Assembly (NCBI RefSeq): GCF_000739375.1
Contig: NZ_CP006704.1
Coordinates: forward strand, 5,766,001 to 5,830,000
Reading direction: 5' to 3'
DNA length: 64,000 nt
Source of the DNA: Comamonas testosteroni TK102
GTDB lineage: Bacteria > Pseudomonadota > Gammaproteobacteria > Burkholderiales > Burkholderiaceae_C
Under the pieces are notes generated by a model. The model was not told where the DNA came from. It worked only from the letters and a program-made list of their open reading frames with translations, and searched no databases. This document shows, in pieces, positions 45,189 through 53,641 of the stretch. The translations under genes and the position numbers were made by a program. Numbering within the stretch: position 1 is the stretch's first letter; each line of letters starts with the position of its first letter.

Positions 45189-45947
45189 CTAGCAAACCCT
45201 CTGATCCTTCGCAGGCGTCAGGCGCAGAAAATCCAGCACCACGCGTTGCGCGTAGCGGCTTGCCACAGTGCGCACGAAATCCGAGAAGTCCACATGGGCG
45301 CTGTCGTCCGCCCGATCCGAGATGGTGCGCATCGCGGCAAAAGGCGTGTCGTAATCCCGGCAGGTCTGGGCCACGGCAGCCCCCTCCATCTCCACCGCCA
45401 GCACGGCGTGGCCGGCAGCCTCCAGATCGGCCCTGAGCTGCGCGCTGGCCTGGCGCGAGCTGACAAACTGATCGCCGCTGGCAATCAGGCCCTGATGCAC
45501 ACGAGCCGAAGCATACGAAGCCACGATGCCCGAGCGCAGCGCCGAGTCGGCAGCCTGCATCAGTCGGTCCGTCGCCGGCTCGTCGCAGGCCAGGGTGCTG
45601 CAGCCGTAACCGGGCAACTGCCAGCGCGGAAAGATCGGCGAGGCATCCATGTCATGCTGCAGGAAAGTCCGCGCGATCACCACATCGCCCACATTCACAT
45701 CCGTGCCGATGCCTCCCGCCACGCCGGTGAACAGAATGCCGCGCACGCCAAAGCGCTCGATCAGCGCCGCAGTGGTGGTGGCGGCGGCCACCTTGCCTAT
45801 GCCCGACAGCGCACACACCACCTGATGCCCGTGCAGCCGGCCCAGCCAGAAGTCGCGTCCGGCATGGCGCAGGCATTGCATGCCCTGCATGGCGTCGACC
45901 AGGCCGTGTTGCTCTTCGGCAAGAGCGCTGAGAATGGCGAGCGTCAT
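45189..45947 (-). CDS. 5'-methylthioadenosine/S-adenosylhomocysteine nucleosidase-like protein
   Basis: A 252-aa phosphorylase/nucleosidase-fold protein starting MTLAILSALAEEQHGLVDAM. FTGVAGGIG and, later, AVEMEGAAVAQTC and MRTISDRADD are the nucleosidase signature with the catalytic Asp. In MTN enzymes this cleaves MTA and SAH to adenine. It is last in the minus-strand series of cluster B, about 120 bp after the Bug gene, so co-expression is possible. If an O-demethylation or methyltransfer step belongs to the pathway, SAH clearance would fit, but this is speculative. Confidence 0.88.
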   Translation of the reverse strand: MTLAILSALAEEQHGLVDAMQGMQCLRHAGRDFWLGRLHGHQVVCALSGIGKVAAATTTAALIERFGVRGILFTGVAGGIGTDVNVGDVVIARTFLQHDMDASPIFPRWQLPGYGCSTLACDEPATDRLMQAADSALRSGIVASYASARVHQGLIASGDQFVSSRQASAQLRADLEAAGHAVLAVEMEGAAVAQTCRDYDTPFAAMRTISDRADDSAHVDFSDFVRTVASRYAQRVVLDFLRLTPAKDQRVC

Positions 45948-46067
45948 GGATGGGGGTACTCCGGAACAGGGGCCAGGCGGCCCTGGTGAAAGCTCAAAAG
46001 AAAGCACAAAAGCGGCACCGGGCCGCTTTGGTGGGATGCGCAAGAGGCGCGATTAGAGCACGAGGGC

Positions 46068-47054
46068 TTATTGCGCCTCGATGTCATGACTTTTGATGAT
46101 GGGCGCCCAGAGCCCGGTTTCCTTGCGGATCAGCTCGCCGAAGGCCTCGCCCTTGACCACCCAGGGCGTCATCCCCTGTGCCTTGAGCTGATTGAGCGCC
46201 GCCGGGGTCTTCAGAATCTTGTCGATATCCTCGCCCAGCTGCTTGACCACCTCAGCAGGCGTGTTCTTCGGAGCCAGCACGCCATACCAGGAGGAAATGG
46301 CAATCCCTGGCACGCCGGCTTCGGCCAGGGTCGGCACATTGGGCAAAAAGCCCGAGCGCGCGCCGTCGGTCACGGCCAGCGCGCGCAGCTTGCCCGACTG
46401 CACATGGGGCAGCACGGTGGGCAGATTGGCCACGATCATGGGAATGGTGCCGCCCAGCACATCGGTCACACCCTGGGTCGAGCCCTTGTAGGCCACATGC
46501 ATGATGTCCGCGCCCGACTTGTCCTTGAACAGCTCGCCGGCCAGATGCAGGCTGGAGCCCACGCCGGGCGAAGCGTAGCTGATGGAGTTGGGCTTGGCCT
46601 TGGACAGCGCCACCAGTTCCTGAACCGACTTGGCCGGCACCTGCGGATTGACCGCAATGACATTGGCCGTGCGCCCCATGGAAGCCACGGGCACGAAGTC
46701 GCCGAACACGCTGTAGGGCAGCTTGGGCATCAGCGTCGGGTTGATGGTCAGATTGCCCTGAGGCACGACCAGCAGCGTATGGCCGTCGGGCTTGGCACGC
46801 TTGACCATGTCGATGCCGATATTGCCGCTGGCTCCGGGACGGTTGTCGACGATGGCGGCCTGCTTGTAATGCTCGGTCAGACCGGTTGCCAGAATGCGCG
46901 CCAGGATGTCCACAGGGCCGCCGGCAGGGAAAGGCGCAATGACGGTGAACTGCCCGGCGGAAAGCTGCTCGGTGGCGGTCGCCGCTTGAGCGACGGGCAG
47001 GGCCAGGACGCTGGCCAGAGCCAGGCAGGATTTGAGAAATGCGGAGCGTTGCAT
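46068..47054 (-). CDS. Bug/TctC-family periplasmic substrate-binding protein (cluster B)
   Basis: A 328-aa receptor with a signal peptide (LALASVLALPVAQAA) and the family motifs VIAPFPAGGPVDILAR and VDNRPGASGNIGIDMVKR. It is the second Bug protein of the window and similar in length to that at 36904-37881. It follows aspartate dehydrogenase by about 190 bp on the same strand. No TctA/TctB genes accompany it. The ligand is likely a carboxylate from the same pathway. Confidence 0.91.
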   Translation of the reverse strand: MQRSAFLKSCLALASVLALPVAQAATATEQLSAGQFTVIAPFPAGGPVDILARILATGLTEHYKQAAIVDNRPGASGNIGIDMVKRAKPDGHTLLVVPQGNLTINPTLMPKLPYSVFGDFVPVASMGRTANVIAVNPQVPAKSVQELVALSKAKPNSISYASPGVGSSLHLAGELFKDKSGADIMHVAYKGSTQGVTDVLGGTIPMIVANLPTVLPHVQSGKLRALAVTDGARSGFLPNVPTLAEAGVPGIAISSWYGVLAPKNTPAEVVKQLGEDIDKILKTPAALNQLKAQGMTPWVVKGEAFGELIRKETGLWAPIIKSHDIEAQ

Positions 47055-47244
47055 GAGGGTTCCAGAAGGTGGAGATGTCAAGCCTGCCGAGGTTCGATGC
47101 ACGCCCTGTTTGACGACGCGCAAGGAAATATTCGCACAGGCCTGACACCATGCTGAAGTGGGGAGATCTGCTTGCAGGTTTCAGCAACAAGCAAGAGAGG
47201 TGCCAAGCCCATGGCGCGCATGAAGCCACAGGCCTGGCTCCGGA

Positions 47245-48045
47245 TCAGATGGCCAGCGGCGCCACGTTGTTGAGCACCGAGCGCACAACGCTGTACACCG
47301 TCAGCGCCGATGTCTTGGGGTTGGCCGCCAGCGGCTTGCCGCGCATGGTCAGTTCCATGGCGCCGAAAGCACCCCGCGCCTCGACCTGGTGCACGTTCTC
47401 GTGGACGCCAGGATCGGCAAACAGACGCACCATGGTCTTGTCCAGCCCCAGTCCGGCCAGCGACAAGGTGGCCGCCACATTGGCATTCTTGGGATAGAGC
47501 TGTGCGGCCTCACGCGCCGAGCCCTCGAAAATGCAGAAGGCCTCGGTCAGGCCGTCCAGATCACAGACCTGCTCGGCCGGAGTGCCGCTCCAGGCCTTGG
47601 GCGGCTTGCGCCCCGTGTAGACCACCGTCTCCAGTCCGCCGACACGCGCCGCCGCCAGGGCATCTATGCCGCCGATGGCGCCCGACAACAGCTGGGCCTG
47701 AGTCTTGCCGGCCTCGGCCGCGGCCTGTACGCGCTCGGCCATGCCCGGGGCACTCAAGGCGCCTATGGATGCGATGACCGCCGGAATGCCGCGCGTCAGG
47801 GCCGGCAGCACATGCTCTTCAATGGCGGCGTGACCCGCACATTCCACCAGCAGATCCGGCACCGCATCGCCGGGCAGGGCCTGCAGCAGCTGCGCCTGTG
47901 GTGCCAGGCGGGCAACCGTCTCGCGCACTGCTGGCGTGATCTCGGGAACCAGTATCCAGCCCACCTGCAGGCGGGTATCTCCGCTCAAAAGCTCCAGCAC
48001 ACTGGAGCCGATGGCGCCGCAGCCAATCAAAGCAATATTTTTCAT
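47245..48045 (-). CDS. L-aspartate dehydrogenase-like protein (NadX family)
   Basis: A 266-aa NAD(P)-dependent dehydrogenase beginning MKNIALIGCGAIGSSVLEL, with AGHAAIEEHVLPAL, SGAIGGIDALAAARVGG and NANVAATLSLAGLGLDKT, which together identify the aspartate dehydrogenase family. AGGAGG precedes the ATG by 6 nt. In other bacteria it makes iminoaspartate or oxaloacetate. Here no nadA or nadC is adjacent and it sits between an IclR regulator and a Bug protein in a catabolic cluster. It may therefore act on a related amino or keto acid. Confidence 0.88.
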   Translation of the reverse strand: MKNIALIGCGAIGSSVLELLSGDTRLQVGWILVPEITPAVRETVARLAPQAQLLQALPGDAVPDLLVECAGHAAIEEHVLPALTRGIPAVIASIGALSAPGMAERVQAAAEAGKTQAQLLSGAIGGIDALAAARVGGLETVVYTGRKPPKAWSGTPAEQVCDLDGLTEAFCIFEGSAREAAQLYPKNANVAATLSLAGLGLDKTMVRLFADPGVHENVHQVEARGAFGAMELTMRGKPLAANPKTSALTVYSVVRSVLNNVAPLAI

Positions 48046-48087
48046 CTCTAGCCTCCTGAAAAATGCGCTGGCCCGGCGTGATCGGGG

Positions 48088-48894
48088 TCAGCGCAAATGG
48101 TCCGGGTGCTGCTGGCGCAAATGAGCGGACAGGGCTTCTGCCGCCTCTTGCACCTTCTGCACCCAGAGCTGGGTTTTCTCGGGCACCAGCTCGGTAAACG
48201 GAATGGCCATGGCCAGTCCCGCAACCACCCGCCCGTCTGCGGCGCGCACCGGCGCTGCAATACTGGAAACACCTGGCTCGTAAAAGCCCTCGCCCATGGC
48301 GTAGCCACGCTCACGGTCCTGGGCCAGCAGGTCCAGCAGCTCGTCGATGTTGCGCGGCGTGCTCTCGGAGAACTGGGGCAATTCCTCGCCGCCAAACACC
48401 GAGCGCAGTTGCGCGGCATCCATGTCATGCAGCAGGGCTCGCCCCAGCACCGTCGCATGTGCAGGCAAGCGCGAGCCCACGCGCACAGCGCCCTGGAACG
48501 CTCCGGCCGGAGTGACGCGTGCCACATAGACCACGGAGGCGCCGTCACGCAATGCAAGATTGCTGGTCATGCCCAGCTCATCACACAAGGCCTGCAGAGC
48601 AGGCTCGGCCAGTTGCGCCAGCGGCTGGGTGGACAGGTAGTCGTAGCCCAGACGCAGCACGGCCAGACCGAGTCGGTATTCGGTACCGCTGCGCTGCAGA
48701 TACCCCGAGTTTTCAAGCGTGGTCAACATCCGAAACACCGTGGAACGCGGCAGCTCGAGGTTGCGCGCCAGCTCGGGCGCGCTCCAGACAGGTTGCTCCG
48801 GGCCAAAGCAGGCCAGCAGGCGCAGTCCTCGCTCGAGGGCGGGCACGGTGTAACGGTCTTGGTCGTTGGTTGAAATCTCTGGGGTTTCGCTCAT
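48088..48894 (-). CDS. IclR-family transcriptional regulator (cluster B)
   Basis: A 268-aa regulator with winged helix PALERGLRLLACFGPEQ and PELARNLELPRSTVFRML and effector-domain motif GFYEPGVSSIAAPVRAADG. It is clearly paralogous to the regulator at 43064-43954 (same spacing and near-identical helix-turn-helix recognition region), suggesting related operators and inducers. It starts 5 bp after the hydrolase gene ends. Candidate operator at 50369-50384. Confidence 0.92.
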   Translation of the reverse strand: MSETPEISTNDQDRYTVPALERGLRLLACFGPEQPVWSAPELARNLELPRSTVFRMLTTLENSGYLQRSGTEYRLGLAVLRLGYDYLSTQPLAQLAEPALQALCDELGMTSNLALRDGASVVYVARVTPAGAFQGAVRVGSRLPAHATVLGRALLHDMDAAQLRSVFGGEELPQFSESTPRNIDELLDLLAQDRERGYAMGEGFYEPGVSSIAAPVRAADGRVVAGLAMAIPFTELVPEKTQLWVQKVQEAAEALSAHLRQQHPDHLR

Positions 48895-48899
48895 GGCAA

Positions 48900-49778
48900 T
48901 CAGCTGGTGTTGGGCAAATAACTTTGGTTCAACAAAGATGCCAGCCTATGCGCAACCTCCACAGGTTGTTCCACGGGTGAAGCATGACCGGCAGCCGCAA
49001 GCGTACCGTAGTGCGCGCCCAGCAACTCGGACCAGGCTTTGCAAGCTGCAGGCGGAGTCACCACATCGTGCTCGCCGACCCAGACCTGAACCGGCATGCC
49101 CAGCCTGCCCTGTGCCTGCGCCAGATCACTGCCGCAGAGCAGCTCGACCGCCTGCGCATAGCCCTGCGGCTGCATGCGCGCCGTATTCCAGCGCACCCAT
49201 GCACGCACGGCTTCAGGGGCTTCGGAAGACACCAGACGCTGGTCGATGACGGCCGCCAGGCCGGCGACACCTTTCTCGGCCAGCGCAGCCAGACGTCCTG
49301 CGCGCACCTTGGCTTGCTGCTCGGCCTTGGCCGCTGCGCCGTAACCGCCGGCCGGGCTGATGAACACCAGTTGCTCGACCAGTCCGGGGGCCGCCGTGAC
49401 CGCCAGCCTGGCAGCCATCAGGGCGCCCAGGGAATGGCCGACCAGCAGACAGCGCCGCACGCCCAGCACCAGCAGTGACTGGGCCAGCGCCTGCGCATAG
49501 TCGGCATCGGCAGGCGCGGCTGGCGCCAGCGGCGTCGACACGCCATAGCCGGGTGCATCCCAGGCCAGAACGCGCGCCTTGTCACCCAGCTGCAGCGCCA
49601 CATCCAGCCAGGAGGCAGCCCCGGAGCTGATGCCATGCAGCAGCACCACCGCAAAATCGGAGCTGGCATCGCCCGCCTCGCGCCAGGCAACCTGAGCGTT
49701 CTGCGGGAGCTTTACCAGTCGCTCGGGAAATCCGGTCTGCAGCAGCTGCAGCTTCGGCGACAGCAAATCCTCGTGCAT
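48900..49778 (-). CDS. Alpha/beta-fold hydrolase (MhpC-like)
   Basis: A 292-aa hydrolase. The oxyanion region is VVLLHGISSGAASW, the nucleophile elbow GHSLGALMA (Ser near residue 111), the acid VWVGEHDVVTPP and the catalytic His AAAGHASPVEQP. This meta-cleavage-product hydrolase-like pattern fits a C-C hydrolase acting after extradiol cleavage, but esterase or lactonase activity is equally possible. It starts 8 bp after the cupin gene ends. The longer upstream frame overlaps the cupin and was dropped. Confidence 0.87.
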   Translation of the reverse strand: MHEDLLSPKLQLLQTGFPERLVKLPQNAQVAWREAGDASSDFAVVLLHGISSGAASWLDVALQLGDKARVLAWDAPGYGVSTPLAPAAPADADYAQALAQSLLVLGVRRCLLVGHSLGALMAARLAVTAAPGLVEQLVFISPAGGYGAAAKAEQQAKVRAGRLAALAEKGVAGLAAVIDQRLVSSEAPEAVRAWVRWNTARMQPQGYAQAVELLCGSDLAQAQGRLGMPVQVWVGEHDVVTPPAACKAWSELLGAHYGTLAAAGHASPVEQPVEVAHRLASLLNQSYLPNTS

Positions 49779-49786
49779 GACGAAGC

Positions 49787-50320
49787 TCAGCGCTTGATCT
49801 TGGCCAGAGGATGCTCGGGCGGATAGGTCGGCGTGACGGGTTTCTTGGCGCCCAGCATCACGCACATCAGCGCATCTTCGTCACCGACGTTGATCTCTTC
49901 GCGGTAGACGCCGGGCGGCACCGACACCACATCGCGATCGGTCAGGATGGTCTCGAAACGCTCGCCATCCTTTTCCAGCACCAGCTTGAGCTTGCCGCGC
50001 ATCACGAAGAACACCTCTTCGACATCGGTGTGCAGATGCGAAGGGCCTTCATGGCCGGCAGGAATCACCATGGTGGAGAAGGTGAAGTTCTCCGACGGAA
50101 TGGTGTTGCTGTCGGAGGCCACACCCGTGCCGCCGGTGCCGATGTAGCGCATCTGGCCGCGGCGGTACTTGGGGTCGAAATCGGCCTGGAACTTCAGGGC
50201 ATCGAAGTCGTACTTGCGCGTGGCAAAACGCGCAATGCGTGTGTTCATCCAGTCTTCAAAGCTGGAGCCCTCGGGGCGATCCCAAGTGCGGGCATTGTTG
50301 TCCTGTGCGATATCGCTCAT
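49787..50320 (-). CDS. Cupin-domain protein
   Basis: A 177-aa single-cupin protein, the first gene of cluster B. Cupin motif 1 is visible as GPSHLHTDVEEVFFVMRGKL with the metal-binding His and Glu residues, and motif 2 is weaker around DVVSVPPGVYREEIN. A metal centre is therefore plausible, and the protein may be a dioxygenase, isomerase or binding protein. An N-terminal helix-rich stretch of about 45 residues precedes the barrel. An AT-rich promoter and a candidate IclR site lie upstream. Confidence 0.85.
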   Translation of the reverse strand: MSDIAQDNNARTWDRPEGSSFEDWMNTRIARFATRKYDFDALKFQADFDPKYRRGQMRYIGTGGTGVASDSNTIPSENFTFSTMVIPAGHEGPSHLHTDVEEVFFVMRGKLKLVLEKDGERFETILTDRDVVSVPPGVYREEINVGDEDALMCVMLGAKKPVTPTYPPEHPLAKIKR

Positions 50321-50368
50321 ATGTCTCTCCTGAAACCGTTGGTGAACACAAAAAGCGATCTGCTTTTT

Positions 50369-50384
50369 GTTTTACTAATAAAAC
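50369..50384. promoter_or_regulatory. Candidate IclR operator before cluster B
   Basis: GTTTTA-CTAA-TAAAAC is a perfect 16-bp inverted repeat 48 bp upstream of the cupin start, in an AT-rich stretch (50355-50420). It matches the GTTTYA-N4-TRAAAY shape of the site at 44889-44904. Confidence 0.45.
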
Positions 50385-50499
50385 CAGGTTCATTTGGCGA
50401 AACAATTATAAGAAGACTTGCCTGATCGCAACAAGCACATTTCTTTGCCAGCGAGGTCTTGTCGCCTTTTCATCGAGGCAAACGCCAGATTTCAGACGC

Positions 50500-50523
50500 A
50501 AAAAAGGAGCGCCAAGCGCTCCT
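50500..50523 (-). terminator. Terminator after fadD
   Basis: The stem AGGAGCG / CGCTCCT with a 5-nt loop is preceded on the plus strand by six A residues, which form the T-run for minus-strand transcription. It lies 33 bp after the fadD stop. Confidence 0.88.
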
Positions 50524-50556
50524 GTGAACTCGCCTTGAAGGACAAGATGAAAACTC

Positions 50557-52233
50557 TCAGGCGTCGCGCAGCTCCCTGCGCAGGATCTTGCCCACGGGTG
50601 TCTTGGGCAGATCGGCGCGGAAGACGATGTGGCGCGGACGCTTGTAGCCGGTCAGATTGGCTTGGCAGTAATCGCGGATGGCCTGCTCGGTCAATGCCGG
50701 ATCCTTTTTGACGACGATGAGCTTGATGGCCTCGCCGGACTTCTCGTCGGGCACACCGACCACCGCGCACTCGAGCACGCCGGGACAGTTGGAGACCACG
50801 TCCTCCACCTCGTTGGGATAGACGTTGAAGCCGCTGACGATGACCATGTCCTTTTTACGATCCACGATCTTCACAAAGCCGCGCTCGTCCATGGTGCCGA
50901 TGTCACCGGTCAGGAAGTAGCCGTCCGCTGTCATGACCTTGGCGGTTTCGTCGGGACGCTGCCAGTAGCCGGCCATGACCTGCGGGCCCAGCACGGCGAC
51001 TTCGCCGGGCTGGCCGAGTTCGTTCACATCCCGGCCATCGTTGTCGACCAGCTTCACATAGGTGCTGGGCAGGGGCACGCCTATGGTGCCCGAGTAAGCC
51101 GTGGCGGTGACCGGGTTGCAGGTCACCGAGGGACTGGTTTCCGAGAGGCCGTAGCCCTCGCAGATGGGGCAGCCGGTCTTCTTGAGCCACAACTCGGCCA
51201 CGGCGCTCTGCACGGCCATGCCGCCGCCCACCGACACCTTGAGATGGCTCCAGTCCACGGTATCGAAGTCGGGGTGGTTGGCCAGCCCGTTGAACAAGGT
51301 GTTCACGGCCGGAAAGCTGTGGAAACGGTGCCTGGACAGCTCCTTGAGCGTGGCCTTGAGATCGCGCGGATTGGGGATCAGCACGGTCTTGCCGCCGGTA
51401 CGCATGGCCAGCATCATGTTCACCGTGAACGCGAAGATGTGATAGAGCGGCAGCGCGCAGATGCTGGTGGGCTGCTCGCCTGCCGGCACCTTCTTCATGG
51501 CGGGCTCGTTCCAGGCTTCGGACTGCAGCACATTGGCAATGATGTTCCTGTGCAGCAGCACGGCACCCTTGCTCACGCCCGTGGTGCCGCCCGTGTACTG
51601 CAGCAGCGCCATGTCGTCGGCCTTGAGCACCGGCGCCTTCAGGCTGGCGCCACGCCCCTTGGCCAGCGCATCGTTGAAGCGCACGGCACCGGGCAGGCTG
51701 AAGGCAGGCACCAGCTTCTTGACGGAGCGCACCACGTAATTGACCAGCATGCCCTTCAAAAGGCCCAGTTCGTCGCCCATGGCGCAGAGCACGATATGCT
51801 GCACGGCGCTGCCATGCATGCCGTCCTGCAGCGTCTTGGCGAAGTTCTCGATGATGACGATGGCCTTGGCGCCCGAGTCCTTGAGCTGATGCTCGAGCTC
51901 GCGTGCCGTGTAGAGCGGGTTGACGTTGACCAGCACATAGCCGGCACGCAGCACCCCGGCCACCGCCACCGGGTACTGGGGAATGTTGGGCATCATCAGC
52001 GACACGCGGTCGCCGCGCTGCAGCCCCAGGCTTTGCAGATAGGCGGCAAAGACCTTGCTCTGGGCATCGACCTGGGCGAAGGTCAGCTCCTTGCCCATGA
52101 AGGAATAGGCCACCTTGTCGGCATGCTTGGCAAATGCCTCCTCCATCAAGGCCACCAGCGATGGATACTGGGACGCGTCAATGTCCGCAGGAACTCCCTC
52201 TGGATATGCATTCAGCCAAGGACGGTCACTCAT
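50557..52233 (-). CDS. fadD: Long-chain fatty-acid--CoA ligase
   Basis: A 558-aa AMP-forming acyl-CoA synthetase of the FadD type (E. coli 561 aa). The P-loop-like motif is YTGGTTGVSKGAVL, the A5 motif EGYGLSETSP, and the A8 hinge YFLTGDIGTMDERG, with the catalytic Lys near the C-terminus in PVGKILRREL. It activates fatty acids for beta-oxidation or phospholipid use. It is monocistronic between two terminator regions. It is probably unrelated to the catabolic clusters, though an aryl-CoA ligase role cannot be excluded. Confidence 0.93.
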   Translation of the reverse strand: MSDRPWLNAYPEGVPADIDASQYPSLVALMEEAFAKHADKVAYSFMGKELTFAQVDAQSKVFAAYLQSLGLQRGDRVSLMMPNIPQYPVAVAGVLRAGYVLVNVNPLYTARELEHQLKDSGAKAIVIIENFAKTLQDGMHGSAVQHIVLCAMGDELGLLKGMLVNYVVRSVKKLVPAFSLPGAVRFNDALAKGRGASLKAPVLKADDMALLQYTGGTTGVSKGAVLLHRNIIANVLQSEAWNEPAMKKVPAGEQPTSICALPLYHIFAFTVNMMLAMRTGGKTVLIPNPRDLKATLKELSRHRFHSFPAVNTLFNGLANHPDFDTVDWSHLKVSVGGGMAVQSAVAELWLKKTGCPICEGYGLSETSPSVTCNPVTATAYSGTIGVPLPSTYVKLVDNDGRDVNELGQPGEVAVLGPQVMAGYWQRPDETAKVMTADGYFLTGDIGTMDERGFVKIVDRKKDMVIVSGFNVYPNEVEDVVSNCPGVLECAVVGVPDEKSGEAIKLIVVKKDPALTEQAIRDYCQANLTGYKRPRHIVFRADLPKTPVGKILRRELRDA

Positions 52234-52355
52234 TCTTCTGTCTCCGTGTCTTATCGTCTGATCCGGCCATTGTGATAAAAAGCACGGTCGTTCGATACTG
52301 TAGTAACCCTAGGAAACAAGCGGGGACACCTTGGTAACAGAAGTCAAACCCCATG

Positions 52356-52388
52356 AAAAAAGCCCGCAGGCAAAAGACTGCGGGCTTT
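52356..52388 (-). terminator. Terminator after fba
   Basis: The stem AAAGCCCGCAG / CTGCGGGCTTT with an 8-nt loop has an A-run on the plus strand side (T-run for minus-strand transcription). It follows the 14-bp perfect hairpin 52399-52433 in the fba transcript. Confidence 0.88.
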
Positions 52389-52398
52389 GAGTGTTTTC

Positions 52399-52433
52399 AG
52401 CTTTCAGCGCTTACTGGTAAAGCGCTGAAAGCT
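52399..52433. repeat. 14-bp perfect inverted repeat just after fba
   Basis: AGCTTTCAGCGCTT (52399-52412) and AAGCGCTGAAAGCT (52420-52433) pair perfectly across a 7-nt loop, starting 13 nt after the fba stop. There is no T-run of its own. It could be an RNA-stability hairpin or an R2-related remnant. Confidence 0.7.
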
Positions 52434-52446
52434 ATCAAACTTGAGT

Positions 52447-53511
52447 TTACTTGACCAACTGGGCCAGATCGCCGGCGGCGTACCTCTTGGCCATTTGCTC
52501 CAGGCTGTAGCCCTTGATCTTGGCGCCCTGGCCTTCGCAGCCGAACTCGATGTAGCGGGCCTTGCAGACTTGCTTGGCCGCTTCGCGGGCAGGCTTGAGC
52601 CATTCGCGGGCGTCGAACTTGTCGGGGTTCTCGGCCAGGAACTTGCGCACCGCGCCGGTCATCGCCAGACGGATGTCGGTGTCGATATTGATCTTGCGCA
52701 CGCCGTACTTGATGGCTTCCTGGATTTCTTCCACGGGCACGCCGTAGGTTTCCTTCATCTTGCCGCCGTACTGGTTGATGATGGCCAGCAGTTCCTGAGG
52801 CACGGAGGAGGAGCCATGCATCACCAGGTGGGTGTTGGGGATGCGGGCGTGGATTTCCTTGACGCGGGAGATGGCCAGGATGTCGCCTGTGGGCTTGCGG
52901 CTGAACTTGTAGGCGCCGTGGCTGGTGCCGATGGCGATCGCCAGTGCGTCCAGCTGGGTGGCCTTGACGAACACGGCAGCTTCTTCGGGGTCGGTCAGCA
53001 TCTGGCTGTGGTCCAGCTTGCCTTCGGCGCCGATGCCGTCTTCTTCGCCGGCTTCGCCGGTTTCCAGGTTGCCCAGGCAGCCCAGCTCGCCTTCCACGGT
53101 CGCGCCGATCTGGTGGGCCATGGCCACCACCTTCTGGGTCACGTCCACGTTGTAGTCAAAGGACGAAGGCGTCTTGCCGTCGCTCATCAGCGAGCCGTCC
53201 ATCATCACCGAGCCGAAGCCCAGGTTCAGCGCGCCCTGGCAGACTTCAGGCGTGGTGCCGTGGTCCTGGTGCATCACCAGGGGGATGTGGGGATACATCT
53301 CGGCGGCCGCCTGGATCAGGTGCTTGATGAAGGGCTCACCGGCGTACTTGCGGGCGCCAGCGCTGGCCTGCAGGATCACGGGCGCGCCGACTTCGTCAGC
53401 CGCCGACATCACGGCCTGGACCTGTTCCAGGTTGTTCACGTTGAAGGCGGGGATGCCATAGCCGTTTTCAGCAGCATGGTCCAGCATTTCGCGCATCGAG
53501 ATCAAAGGCAT
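52447..53511 (-). CDS. fba: Class II fructose-bisphosphate aldolase
   Basis: Zinc-dependent aldolase cleaving fructose 1,6-bisphosphate. The 354 aa match the class IIA/Calvin-type length in Burkholderiales. The catalytic/metal segment is [17 protein letters not shown] near residue 78, followed by [20 protein letters not shown] and the Zn-ligand His in VMHGSSSVP are further on. It lies alone, with a double-hairpin 3' end. pyk is further along at 58.3 kb. Confidence 0.96.
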   Translation of the reverse strand: MPLISMREMLDHAAENGYGIPAFNVNNLEQVQAVMSAADEVGAPVILQASAGARKYAGEPFIKHLIQAAAEMYPHIPLVMHQDHGTTPEVCQGALNLGFGSVMMDGSLMSDGKTPSSFDYNVDVTQKVVAMAHQIGATVEGELGCLGNLETGEAGEEDGIGAEGKLDHSQMLTDPEEAAVFVKATQLDALAIAIGTSHGAYKFSRKPTGDILAISRVKEIHARIPNTHLVMHGSSSVPQELLAIINQYGGKMKETYGVPVEEIQEAIKYGVRKINIDTDIRLAMTGAVRKFLAENPDKFDAREWLKPAREAAKQVCKARYIEFGCEGQGAKIKGYSLEQMAKRYAAGDLAQLVK

Positions 53512-53641
53512 GGTGGGTTCCGTTCAAAGTTTTGAGAGGCAACGCCCCCGGCGATGAATCACTGCAGTGCGCCGCACGACAGCTGTGGCCCGGGGAAAGA
53601 CCAGCGGCCACGCTTCGGTAACCGCTTAGTAACCGGTTATT

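Noticed and set aside
43064-48894. The two IclR genes as a simple recent tandem duplication
   Set aside because: They share motif layout but differ through most of the effector domain and are about 4 kb apart with different neighbours, so they are paralogues, not a fresh copy.
31779-50320. Catabolic cluster as a recently acquired genomic island
   Set aside because: No integrase, tRNA junction, direct-repeat ends or obvious base-composition shift were seen. The R1 repeat, found across core genes, is also present inside the cluster.
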